Shown here piece after piece: positions 34,906-42,699 of a DNA stretch of 64,000 nt (position 1 is its first letter; each line of letters starts with the position of its first letter). The notes beneath the pieces were generated by a model that was not told the origin of the DNA, did no database searches, and worked only from the letters and a program-made list of their open reading frames with translations. Source of the DNA: an uncultured Selenomonadales bacterium (GTDB taxonomy: Bacteria > Bacillota > Clostridia > Christensenellales > QALW01); assembly GCA_905200615.1 (NCBI GenBank), contig CAJKLB010000008.1:9611-73610 (forward strand). Direction: 5' to 3'. A program made the translations under genes and the position numbers.

Positions 34906-35292
34906 ATGGAAAATATCTTTTTTATTCTGTTGTTTTGTATCGCTTGCGCGTTTATCATTGCTATGATACGAAAACAAATGCCGGATTTTGCCTTAATCGC
35001 ATCGCTGTGCGCAGGCTGTGTTTTATTCTTTTATATTATCGGTGATGTTACCGCAGTAGTCAGTCATATTACCGCTTGGAGTCAAAAGGCAAATATCAAT
35101 GGGCAATGGATTACTTCCATTATAAAAATATGCGGTATTGCTTTTATCGGCCAATGGGGGATACAATTTTGCCGGGACGCGGGAGAAAATTCATTGGCAG
35201 ATAAACTTGAAACGGCCGTAAAGATATCGGTATTTATTTTGTGTATACCATATGTGAACCAGCTGTTTGATCTGGCGTTGAGGATAGAATGA
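34906..35292 (+). CDS. spoIIIAD: Stage III sporulation protein AD
   Basis: 128 aa, mostly four membrane helices; contains the family KICGIAFIGQWGIQFCRDAGENSLA segment in its middle. Two bases separate it from spoIIIAC and its stop overlaps spoIIIAE. Confidence 0.93.
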   Translation: MENIFFILLFCIACAFIIAMIRKQMPDFALIASLCAGCVLFFYIIGDVTAVVSHITAWSQKANINGQWITSIIKICGIAFIGQWGIQFCRDAGENSLADKLETAVKISVFILCIPYVNQLFDLALRIE

Positions 35293-36398
35293 AGAAAATA
35301 CTTTTTATATTCATTATTTTCATTGTTGTCAGCATAAGTGTTTTTGCTGTATATGATGAACAGAGTATTGATACACAGGCATTGGAAGAAAGTCTTTCAG
35401 ATACGGAATATTATAATCCTTACGGAAGTATTGCAGAACTGATTCGGGCAATACTGGAAAATCGATTGAATATTGACGGAGTAAATATTTTAGATAATAT
35501 TCTCCAAATTCTTTTCTCCGGTGTAAAAGCAGCAATTCCTACTTTAGCTTCTCTTTTATGTATTACCATTCTTCTTTCCGTAATAGAAAATTTAAAAATC
35601 ATAAGCGGAAAGACAGAGGAGATCGCTATGCTGGGCGGAAGAATTATCTTTTGTATTATTCTTTTTACCGCTTTTTTCGGAAATATTCATAATGCTAAGG
35701 AAGGCCTGAACAGTATTTCCGCATTCGCACAAACACTGATGCCTATTATTATTACTTTGCTGGCTGCCTGCGGTGCGCAGGGAAGCGCTTCTGCTATGGC
35801 GCCTTCCATGGCGTTGCTTTCTTCAACGCTGATCGGAATAACCGTAAATATTCTTTTTCCTATTATTATAGCGGCCTGCGCGGTTTCGGCGGTAAACAGC
35901 GTTCTTCCCGGAAGCAAGCTCAGCGGTGTAGCGGACATGTTCAAAAGTATTGCGTCATGGCTGATGGGTGGATTGTTTACAGTGCTTTCCGCGGTCATTG
36001 CGATCCAAGGAATGACGGCCGGTGCCAGCGACGGCATATCGATCAAAAGCATTAAATACGCCATTAATTCTTCCGTACCGATTATCGGGGGGTCAGTAAG
36101 TGAAAGTCTTACGATGGTGCTGGCAAGCGGTATCTATTTAAAAAGCGCGGCAGGGATCGGCGGAATTATTGTTATCGCGGGAATTCTTCTTTTACCGGTG
36201 CTGAATATCTGCGGCTTTATTCTTTTGCTGAAATGCTTTAATGCCTGCGTATCTCCTTTTAGTGACAATTTTATCACGAATTGCGTAAAAAATGTTTGTG
36301 ATTGCTTAAAACTGGTTGTCGTTGCGTTATTTGGTGTAGGCGTGCTTTATTTTATTTATCTGGGAATTTTAATCGGAGCAGGGAGTAGTTTATTATGA
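35289..36398 (+). CDS. spoIIIAE: Stage III sporulation protein AE
   Basis: 369 aa. Signal-like N-terminal helix, then an extracytoplasmic stretch and about seven membrane helices. Conserved pieces include MPIIITLLAACGAQGSASAM and SIKSIKYAINSSVPIIGGSVS. Proposed central channel subunit. ATGA overlaps on both sides. Confidence 0.95.
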   Translation: MKKILFIFIIFIVVSISVFAVYDEQSIDTQALEESLSDTEYYNPYGSIAELIRAILENRLNIDGVNILDNILQILFSGVKAAIPTLASLLCITILLSVIENLKIISGKTEEIAMLGGRIIFCIILFTAFFGNIHNAKEGLNSISAFAQTLMPIIITLLAACGAQGSASAMAPSMALLSSTLIGITVNILFPIIIAACAVSAVNSVLPGSKLSGVADMFKSIASWLMGGLFTVLSAVIAIQGMTAGASDGISIKSIKYAINSSVPIIGGSVSESLTMVLASGIYLKSAAGIGGIIVIAGILLLPVLNICGFILLLKCFNACVSPFSDNFITNCVKNVCDCLKLVVVALFGVGVLYFIYLGILIGAGSSLL

Positions 36399-36829
36399 CG
36401 GAATGGATAAAAAGCTATATTTGCTCTGTTACGGGAATAGCGATTATATCGCTGATTGTTGATTGTGTTCTTCCGGAAGGAAATGTTCGTAAATACGCGC
36501 GTTTTGCCTGCGCGCTGATTTTAAGTTTATGCATCATTTCTCCGTTGCTGGATTGGAAGCCGGAAACTTCTTTTTCTGTTTCGGAAAATGAACAGTTCTT
36601 TGTAGATTATACGCAAGCGGTGGAAAAGACAGTTCACGGAATATACGGCTTTGAAAACGCGCAGGTGAGTGTTTCCCAAGATAATGGAAAAATTCAGGAA
36701 ATTCACATTACTCTTTCAGACAGCAAGCTGATTGAAAAAGCACAGCAAGCAGCTATGGAAGAATATTTGCGTAATACGCTTAGCGCCATATACGGCATCG
36801 AAAAAGAAAATATATCGATCAAGGAGTAA
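36395..36829 (+). CDS. spoIIIAF: Stage III sporulation protein AF
   Basis: 144 aa: two N-terminal membrane helices then a soluble domain (QVSVSQDNGKIQEIHITL) of the ring-building type. Overlaps spoIIIAE by four bases. Confidence 0.92.
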   Translation: MTEWIKSYICSVTGIAIISLIVDCVLPEGNVRKYARFACALILSLCIISPLLDWKPETSFSVSENEQFFVDYTQAVEKTVHGIYGFENAQVSVSQDNGKIQEIHITLSDSKLIEKAQQAAMEEYLRNTLSAIYGIEKENISIKE

Positions 36830-36834
36830 AAAAG

Positions 36835-37380
36835 ATGAAGGAATTATTGACAAAAATCAAGGAATCCAAAAAGCTTAAAGTGATTGTTGTAATGATGCTT
36901 TGTGCTTTGACAGCAATTATATATTTTTTGCCTGATGAGAATGATAATAGGAATAAAACCAGTGATGTCGTCATATCTAATAATAGCGAAGATCATTCAT
37001 CCAAAGAAGAGAAATTGGAAGAGGTTTTAAGCAACATTAAGGGTGCGGGAAAGGTAAGCGTTATGATAACCTATCAAAGCAGCAGTGAGGTGGTAACGGC
37101 AAGCAGCACAGAAACACAAACCAGTACGGTGATTGAAAAATCAGAAAACGGAGGAACCAGGGAATCAGAAACAATTGTAGAAAATAAGTCGCCGGTGACG
37201 GTTGGCTCAGGCAGCGGCGAAAATGCGCTTGTAGTGGTAGAAAAAGAGCCGGAGATTAAGGGGGTGATTGTGGTAGCCGAGGGCGCGGAAAATATAACAG
37301 TAAAACTGAATTTACAAAAGGCCGTGGAAACGGTGCTTCAGGTATCACCTTCACAGGTAGAAATATTTGCAATGAATTAA
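36835..37380 (+). CDS. spoIIIAG: Stage III sporulation protein AG
   Basis: 181 aa. One membrane helix (VIVVMMLCALTAIIYFL, about residues 17-33), then a linker and the ring-building motif domain (LSNIKGAGKVSVMITYQSS ... GVIVVAEGAENITVK). Forms the large ring in the inter-membrane space. Follows its own ribosome binding site. Confidence 0.93.
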   Translation: MKELLTKIKESKKLKVIVVMMLCALTAIIYFLPDENDNRNKTSDVVISNNSEDHSSKEEKLEEVLSNIKGAGKVSVMITYQSSSEVVTASSTETQTSTVIEKSENGGTRESETIVENKSPVTVGSGSGENALVVVEKEPEIKGVIVVAEGAENITVKLNLQKAVETVLQVSPSQVEIFAMN

Positions 37381-37393
37381 GGAGAGATAAATT

Positions 37394-37897
37394 ATGTTCA
37401 AAATCAGCAGAAAAACAATTGTAATATCCGCAATGGTCGTTCTTCTTTTAGTTACGGGACTATTGAATTGGAAGTATGTAATTTCCAATAAAGATAACAG
37501 CGATCAGACTTCCGTTCCCGGACAGGCGGACGGGGAAGAAGTTGAAACATCCAATTTCTTTACGACTTATAAAAGTGAACGCCTTGCCAACCGCGAGGAT
37601 GAGATTACTTATTTAGAGAGCGTTATTAATAATAGCAACACCGACCAAACAACCTTGAATGAGGCTCAACAGATGAAGATGGAGATCGTTGCTAACATGG
37701 AGCTGGAGAGTACCATTGAAGGATTATTGGTAGCCAAAGGCTTTGAAGATGCCATCGTAACTTTTGGAACAACTTCAGTGAATATCGTTGTAAAAGATAC
37801 CGAGCTTACACAGGCGAAAGTTGCCCAGATATTAGATGTTGTGACTACCGAAACACAGTATACGGCCGGTGAAGTAAAGGTAATACAGGCAAATTGA
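37394..37897 (+). CDS. spoIIIAH: Stage III sporulation protein AH
   Basis: 167 aa. N-terminal helix, charged linker (TTYKSERLANREDEITYLES) and C-terminal ring-building domain homologous to YscJ/FliF (VAKGFEDAIVTFGTTSVNIVV). Binds SpoIIQ from the forespore side. Last gene of the operon; a terminator follows after 4 bases. Confidence 0.94.
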   Translation: MFKISRKTIVISAMVVLLLVTGLLNWKYVISNKDNSDQTSVPGQADGEEVETSNFFTTYKSERLANREDEITYLESVINNSNTDQTTLNEAQQMKMEIVANMELESTIEGLLVAKGFEDAIVTFGTTSVNIVVKDTELTQAKVAQILDVVTTETQYTAGEVKVIQAN

Positions 37898-37901
37898 TAA
37901 A

Positions 37902-37937
37902 AATTCGGCTTGCCCGATGGGGAAGCCGAATTTTTTA
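37902..37937 (+). terminator. Terminator of the spoIIIA operon
   Basis: AATTCGGCTT (37902-37911)/AAGCCGAATT (37923-37932) followed by TTTT. Confidence 0.9.
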
Positions 37938-37965
37938 ATATCTGTACTTTTTATAAGAAAAAGAT

Positions 37966-37992
37966 AAAAACCGCTATAAAATAGCGGTTTTT
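37966..37992. terminator. Bidirectional terminator between spoIIIA and rpmB
   Basis: AAAAACCGCTAT (37966-37977)/ATAGCGGTTTTT (37981-37992) with a 3-base loop; the A/T tracts suit both strands. It serves rpmB on the minus strand. Confidence 0.85.
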
Positions 37993-38007
37993 CTGTTCAT
38001 TTCGGCC

Positions 38008-38199
38008 TTATAACGCGCGGGTAACCTTCCCCGAACGCAGACAACGAGTGCAAACACAAATTTGCTTGGGAGCACCGTCGACAATAGCTCTTACTTTTTG
38101 AACATTAGGTGCCCAGTATGTTCTTGAACGACGGTTTGAGTGGCTTACCTTGTTCCCCGACATAACACCTTTTTGACAAATCTCGCAATACTTTGCCAT
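38008..38199 (-). CDS. rpmB: 50S ribosomal protein L28
   Basis: 63 aa, ATG 38199 with AGGAGG. Starts MAKYCEICQKG and has two CxxC pairs (CEIC, CTRC), i.e. the zinc-binding L28 form, in contrast to C-minus forms. A longer frame upstream runs through tRNA-Arg and is not real. The tRNA gene 49 bases upstream is likely cotranscribed. Confidence 0.96.
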   Translation of the reverse strand: MAKYCEICQKGVMSGNKVSHSNRRSRTYWAPNVQKVRAIVDGAPKQICVCTRCLRSGKVTRAL

Positions 38200-38248
38200 A
38201 ATGCGACACCTCCTTTGGGGATAATAAAAATTTTGGAGTACTGCTCTT

Positions 38249-38325
38249 TGGTGTGCGCGAAGGGACTCGAACCCCCGACCTACTGGTTCGTAGCCAGTTA
38301 CTCTATCCAGCTGAGCTACGCGCAC
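38249..38325 (-). tRNA. tRNA-Arg(ACG)
   Basis: Minus strand cloverleaf: acceptor GTGCGCG/CGCGCAC, D-arm AGCTCAGCTGGATAGAG, anticodon arm CTGG-CTACGAA-CCAG with anticodon ACG (A34 would be inosine), T-arm CGGGGGTTCGAGTCCCTT, encoded CCA at 38249-38251. Confidence 0.95.
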
Positions 38326-38345
38326 ATAATTTTAACAACGGTGAT

Positions 38346-38374
38346 AGTATATATCAACCGCGTTTTTTTGTCAA
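38346..38374 (-). promoter_or_regulatory. Promoter of tRNA-Arg and rpmB
   Basis: On the minus strand TTGACA (38369-38374), 17 bases, TATACT (38346-38351), about 20 bases before the tRNA. Confidence 0.85.
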
Positions 38375-38532
38375 ACATTTTCTGTAAAAAAGTTTTTGTT
38401 TATTTTATAGGTGATTTATGATAATATAAAATAGATAAAAAATTACGGTAACTTACAGAATAGCTTTAATTTTTTATCACCGCACTTTCACATAAGTGTT
38501 GTATTATGAAAAAAACGGAAGAGGGGGATATT

Positions 38533-39213
38533 ATGGCAAGAGTTCTTATTGTTGATGATGAGGAAAACATTCGTGAAGGATTGCGTGAGTACGCGGAATT
38601 TGAGGGACATACGGTAACCGAGGCCGTGGACGGGATGGACGCGGTAAATAAGTGCAAAAATAATGATTTTGATGTGATTATTATGGACATCATGATGCCG
38701 CGTTTGGATGGTTTTTCAGCTTGCAAGGAAATTCGAAAGATTAAAGATATTCCGGTATTGATGCTTTCCGCCAGAGGAGAAGAATACGATAAACTTTTTG
38801 GCTTTGAATTAGGAATTGATGATTATGTGGTAAAACCGTTTTCGCCCAAAGAAGTAATGGCCAGAATCAATGTGATCATCTCCCGGCGTGAAAACAGCAA
38901 TAAAACAAATGAAAACAAACATATCGTGATCAAGGGTATAGATATTGATGTTTCTGCCAGAAAAGTATATATTGACGGAACACGGATCGATCTTACGCCG
39001 AAGGAATATGATTTATTGATGTTTATGATAAAGAATAAAAATATTGCCTTATCCAGGAATCAGCTGCTTTCTGAGGTTTGGGGATATGAATTCTTTGGCG
39101 ATGACCGAACAGTGGATACGCATATTAAAATGCTTCGAAACAGCATTGGTCCGTATCGGGATTTGATCTCAACGGTTCGAGGGGTAGGATACATTTTTGA
39201 AACAGAAAAATAG
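38533..39213 (+). CDS. OmpR/PhoB-family response regulator
   Basis: 226 aa from ATG 38533, after GAGGGGG; the ATG at 38506 has no ribosome binding site. Receiver domain with acidic pocket VDDEEN, phosphorylation site D52 (IIMDIMMP) and YVVKPFSP. The C-terminal winged-helix DNA-binding domain has DLTPKEYDLL and GDDRTVDTHIKMLR. Regulates genes with its partner kinase, which overlaps its 3' end by 17 bases. Confidence 0.95.
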   Translation: MARVLIVDDEENIREGLREYAEFEGHTVTEAVDGMDAVNKCKNNDFDVIIMDIMMPRLDGFSACKEIRKIKDIPVLMLSARGEEYDKLFGFELGIDDYVVKPFSPKEVMARINVIISRRENSNKTNENKHIVIKGIDIDVSARKVYIDGTRIDLTPKEYDLLMFMIKNKNIALSRNQLLSEVWGYEFFGDDRTVDTHIKMLRNSIGPYRDLISTVRGVGYIFETEK

Positions 39214-40726
39214 ACTTAACGGTGTAAAATTTAAAATGTGGGAATACTTTTGCATATTTGCCGTTCTTCTTTTGGTAGTAATATGGCTGCTGCAAGTAGT
39301 ATTCCTGCAATACTTTTATATAGGCGCCATGGCAAAGGAAACCTTAAGCAATGCCAGAGAGTTGGTGCGTTTATATAAAGAAGATGAACTGAATGAAGAA
39401 TCTGTGCGGGATAATGCCTATAAAAATAATCTTTCTATTGTAATTACAGATAAAAACGGAAACGTTGTCAGTGCCAGCGACGCCATGGGAGTGATGGACC
39501 CCAGCAGTGTAATACGTTTGAATATGTATGGGCAGAGCATCGGAAATTTGAAAGAAGCAATTGCGCAAAGTTCTCACGGAGAAGTCTATTATCGGTTGGA
39601 GAACAGTGATACTAAAAGCAAAATTTTATTTTATGCCGCTTTTACGGAAGAAGGGGTAGAACCCGGCGGTTCATATATTTATGTAATGTCGCAAATAGAG
39701 CCCATTGATTCTGTGGTATCCGTTATGCAGGTACAGTTCGTAATTATTACAATTATTTCTCTTGTGATAGCGCTTTCCTTTGCTTATTTAATTGCGTTAA
39801 AATTTTCACATCCTTTGGAACAATTGACGAAATCAGCCAGAGAACTGGCGCTTGGAAATACGGATGTGAAATTTAAAACCGATGAAGCCTTTGGAGAAAT
39901 TGCCGAACTTTCCAATACGTTAAACTACGCGGCCGGTGAAATTACAAAATCCAATCAACTTCGCCGGGAATTGATGGCTAATGTTTCTCATGACCTTCGT
40001 ACGCCGCTGACAATGATAAAAATGTATGCGGAAATGATTCGGGATATTTCGGGAGATAATAAAGAAAAACGTGAAAAAAATCTGAAAATTATTATTGATG
40101 AAACCGATCGTTTGTCACTTTTGGTCAATGATATTCTGGATCTTTCAAAAATTGAATCGTCTACACAGTCATTGGAAATTACGGCCTTTGATATCGTTCA
40201 AACCATAAAAAACATTCTGGAACGTTTTTCCGTAATGACCGAGCAGGGATATGTTTTTGCTGTTGAATGTCCCGAATCGATGATGGTTTTAGGTGATGTA
40301 AGCAGAATTCAGCAAGTGCTTTATAATTTGCTCGGTAACGCGATAAATTATACGGGAGAAGATAAGAAAGTAACGATTCGTGTATCACAGAAAGCTAAAG
40401 TAGCCAGAATAGAAATTATTGATACAGGCAACGGTATTCCCAAGGAAGAACTTGCAAATGTGTGGGACAGATATTATCGCGCAAAAACACACATACGGTC
40501 TAAGATCGGCACAGGATTGGGTCTTTCTATCGTAAAATCTATATTGATTGCGCATAATGCGGATTTCGGTATTGAAAGCACTTTAGGGGTTGGTTCTGAT
40601 TTTTGGTTTGAATTAAAAATTCCTGATTTTTCCGGTCATAAAAAAATGCTTTCAGCAAACAATAATACCGTGGCTGATGAAGAAAGCAATGCGCTTTCAA
40701 AAAATCAGAACACAAAAAATCAATAA
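39197..40726 (+). CDS. Sensor histidine kinase
   Basis: 509 aa; TTG start 39197 preceded by TAGGA, or ATG 39236 (MWEYF). Membrane helices at about 14-40 and 176-199 enclose an extracytoplasmic sensor of about 135 residues. HAMP, then the phosphoacceptor H265 in NVSHDLRTPLTMIKMY, and HATPase boxes NLLGNAINYTGE, IDTGNGI and GTGLGLSIVKS. The output probably goes to the adjacent regulator. A spore protein gene follows after 32 bases, so the system may be linked to late development. Confidence 0.94.
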   Translation: MKQKNRLNGVKFKMWEYFCIFAVLLLVVIWLLQVVFLQYFYIGAMAKETLSNARELVRLYKEDELNEESVRDNAYKNNLSIVITDKNGNVVSASDAMGVMDPSSVIRLNMYGQSIGNLKEAIAQSSHGEVYYRLENSDTKSKILFYAAFTEEGVEPGGSYIYVMSQIEPIDSVVSVMQVQFVIITIISLVIALSFAYLIALKFSHPLEQLTKSARELALGNTDVKFKTDEAFGEIAELSNTLNYAAGEITKSNQLRRELMANVSHDLRTPLTMIKMYAEMIRDISGDNKEKREKNLKIIIDETDRLSLLVNDILDLSKIESSTQSLEITAFDIVQTIKNILERFSVMTEQGYVFAVECPESMMVLGDVSRIQQVLYNLLGNAINYTGEDKKVTIRVSQKAKVARIEIIDTGNGIPKEELANVWDRYYRAKTHIRSKIGTGLGLSIVKSILIAHNADFGIESTLGVGSDFWFELKIPDFSGHKKMLSANNNTVADEESNALSKNQNTKNQ

Positions 40727-40758
40727 CGGTAATACGTTTAAAATATATGGAGGACATT

Positions 40759-40914
40759 ATGGCTAAAATGTCAGAAGCTTTAAAGCAGGAAATCGCTCGA
40801 GAGCTGGGTGTATATGATACAGTTAAAAATTCAGGCTGGGGCGAGGTATCGTCTCGTGACTGTGGTCATATGGTAACAAAGGCGATTGAAATTGCGAATA
40901 GAAACTTTAAGTAA
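40759..40914 (+). CDS. Alpha/beta-type small acid-soluble spore protein
   Basis: 51 aa, ATG 40759 with ATGGAGGAC. It shows the family core: LKQEIARELGVYDTV, GWGEVSSRDCGHMVTKAIEIA, whose GWG and SSRxCG motifs match alpha/beta SASPs that coat spore DNA. It is shorter than typical SASPs (60-70 aa) and lacks the usual Gln/Asn-rich start. No forespore (sigma-G) promoter could be recognised in the 30 bases upstream. Confidence 0.85.
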   Translation: MAKMSEALKQEIARELGVYDTVKNSGWGEVSSRDCGHMVTKAIEIANRNFK

Positions 40915-40926
40915 GCTTTAATGAGT

Positions 40927-40957
40927 AAAAAAGGGAGATCTTATGATTTCCCTTTTT
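40927..40957 (+). terminator. Terminator after the SASP gene
   Basis: AAAAAGGGA pairs with TCCCTTTTT across AGATCTTATGAT; the right arm merges into the T-run. Confidence 0.7.
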
Positions 40958-41006
40958 ATGTATATCTGTTTGTCTCCCCGCATATTTTCTATCGGGAGGG
41001 ATTTTT

Positions 41007-41318
41007 ATGTACAGTAAAGGAAATTATATTTTTTATAAGGAACCGATGAATCTGCGGGAAAAACCTAATGCCTCTTCTAAGCTTATAGCCATTGTTCCGC
41101 AGGGAATGTGCGTTACGGTAGAAGAAATAAAGGATAATTGGGGGAAAATACAGTATGAAGGAAAGAAAGGATGGTGCTGTATCAGCGAGTGTTTTGCTAA
41201 AAAAGTATGCGCTTGTGAGATGCATGACTGCTGTTATTATGAAAGATACCGGGAAATTGAAGAAAAATATAGGCAGCTTTTAAAAAGCTTTGATAAGATC
41301 AAAGAGATATTAAAATAA
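41007..41318 (+). CDS. SH3-domain small protein with cysteine-rich tail
   Basis: 103 aa, ATG 41007 with CGGGAGGGA. Residues 5-66 form a bacterial SH3 domain (MNLREKPNASSKLIAIVPQG, GKIQYEGKKGWC). The linker has clustered cysteines (VCACEMHDCCYY), followed by a helix. No signal peptide. Function unknown; SH3b domains often bind cell wall peptides, but the lack of export signal argues against that here. Confidence 0.75.
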   Translation: MYSKGNYIFYKEPMNLREKPNASSKLIAIVPQGMCVTVEEIKDNWGKIQYEGKKGWCCISECFAKKVCACEMHDCCYYERYREIEEKYRQLLKSFDKIKEILK

Positions 41319-41324
41319 TAAATA

Positions 41325-41353
41325 TTGCGAAAATATTACATATATGTTATAAT
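41325..41353 (+). promoter_or_regulatory. Promoter of the CapA-like gene
   Basis: TTGCGA (41325-41330), 17 bases, TATAAT (41348-41353). Confidence 0.65.
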
Positions 41354-41386
41354 ACCAAGTGAAAATTTGTTTTTGGAGTCGTTGTT

Positions 41387-42655
41387 ATGGGAGAGCGCAA
41401 AATCAAAAACTATCATCTGCGGTATGCACGTTCCTATCTGTCAATATTACTGTCTATTGCGGTGATTGTTTTTTTATGCGTTTATGCTGTAATTATTTTT
41501 GTTCCGCGACAGCCGGCACAAGAATTACAGCCATCTTCTCTGCCTACAGAGGAGCCTCTGATTACAAATCGAGTAAAAATTCAATTGGCCGGCGATATTG
41601 TTTTAAACAATACGCTGCTTTCCAGCAGTCGTGATGCTTACGGCGCTTATGATTTCAAAAAATATTTTTCTTATATTAAAGATAGCTTAGATGGCGATTT
41701 ATGTATTTTTAATTTAGAAGGAAATGTTGATGCTTACGGGGATGGCAGTAATTTCGCCGGTGCGCCGTCGTTTAATTATCCCAAAGAAATAGCGTCCGCT
41801 GCCGCGGAAGCAGGATTTAATACGGTAATTACCGCTAATGACCAGGCAGCCAATTTTTCTTATGCGGGAATAAAAAATAATTTAGTAAATCTTGAAGCTT
41901 CCGGTTTAATTCCTGTAGGAACACGTCAGGAAGAAGTGACAGGCTATATCAAAAATTATAACGGGATTACTATCGGTATTTTAGCATATACGGAGGGATT
42001 GACACAAAAAAATTCGGATATTCCCGAATATGCGATTGCTAAAATAAGTACTGATGATGTGGAAGGTTCTGCAAAAAGAATTCAGAACGATATCGTTCAA
42101 ATTAAGCAAGCCGGTGCGGAAATTGTTATTATATCTATGCATTGGGGAACAGAGATGGTAGCCGAACCGTCACAAAATCAACGAAAGTTGGCAGACGCGC
42201 TTATACGAAGCGGTGCGGATATTATTATGGGAACACTTTCACATACGCTTCAGCCGATTTCCTATAAAAGTATTACCACGGATGTGGGAGAAGAAAAAAA
42301 TGTAATCGTCGCATATTCTTTGGGAAATTTTCTTTCTCATCCCACGGTTACCAGCGGACAGACCAGCCAGGAAAGTGCTCTGCTTAATATTTATATAGAA
42401 CGGGATTCTGCCGGTGTGGCATATATTTCGTGGGCAGAATGTATTCCTATTTATATTTATGCTAAAGCGCTAAGCAGCGGAGGGACAACGTATACTTATT
42501 CGATACTTCCGGCTTCAGAATATATCTCCGCAGAAGAAAAACCGGAGATCTTTGCCAGTGATGAAGATTGGCAGAATTGCAAAAATGCTTATGAAAACAT
42601 AAAAAAAGTAATTGATAAAAGCGCTGAGAACGGAATGCCACTGGGAATATCATAA
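41387..42655 (+). CDS. CapA/PgsA-family (poly-gamma-glutamate synthesis protein-like) membrane-anchored phosphoesterase
   Basis: 422 aa with one N-terminal membrane helix (about residues 15-38) and an extracytoplasmic metallophosphatase-like domain. CapA signatures are AGDIVLNNTLL, FNLEGNVD, the TANDQAANF variant of the usual TANNH motif, ISMHWGTEM, and DIIMGTLSHTLQPIS, where the usual GxHPH has become GTLSHT. No capB/capC genes are nearby, so the link to polyglutamate is doubtful; many orphan CapA proteins are of unknown role. Two motif departures make a changed active site possible. Confidence 0.85.
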   Translation: MGERKIKNYHLRYARSYLSILLSIAVIVFLCVYAVIIFVPRQPAQELQPSSLPTEEPLITNRVKIQLAGDIVLNNTLLSSSRDAYGAYDFKKYFSYIKDSLDGDLCIFNLEGNVDAYGDGSNFAGAPSFNYPKEIASAAAEAGFNTVITANDQAANFSYAGIKNNLVNLEASGLIPVGTRQEEVTGYIKNYNGITIGILAYTEGLTQKNSDIPEYAIAKISTDDVEGSAKRIQNDIVQIKQAGAEIVIISMHWGTEMVAEPSQNQRKLADALIRSGADIIMGTLSHTLQPISYKSITTDVGEEKNVIVAYSLGNFLSHPTVTSGQTSQESALLNIYIERDSAGVAYISWAECIPIYIYAKALSSGGTTYTYSILPASEYISAEEKPEIFASDEDWQNCKNAYENIKKVIDKSAENGMPLGIS

Positions 42656-42678
42656 GCCACCTTTTGAGGTGGTTTTTC
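42656..42678 (+). terminator. Terminator between the CapA-like and the following gene
   Basis: GCCACC (42656-42661)/GGTGGT (42668-42673) with a G-T pair, then TTTTC. Short, may be partly read through. Confidence 0.65.
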
Positions 42679-42699
42679 TTTCAAACAAGGAGATAAATT

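Noticed and set aside
38200..38325. N-terminal extension of rpmB upstream to 38325
   Set aside because: That part of the frame is the tRNA-Arg gene; the L28 start MAKYCEICQKG at 38199 has its own AGGAGG.
41387..42655. Capsule synthesis locus based on the CapA-like gene
   Set aside because: No capB, capC or capE genes are adjacent; orphan CapA proteins are widespread.
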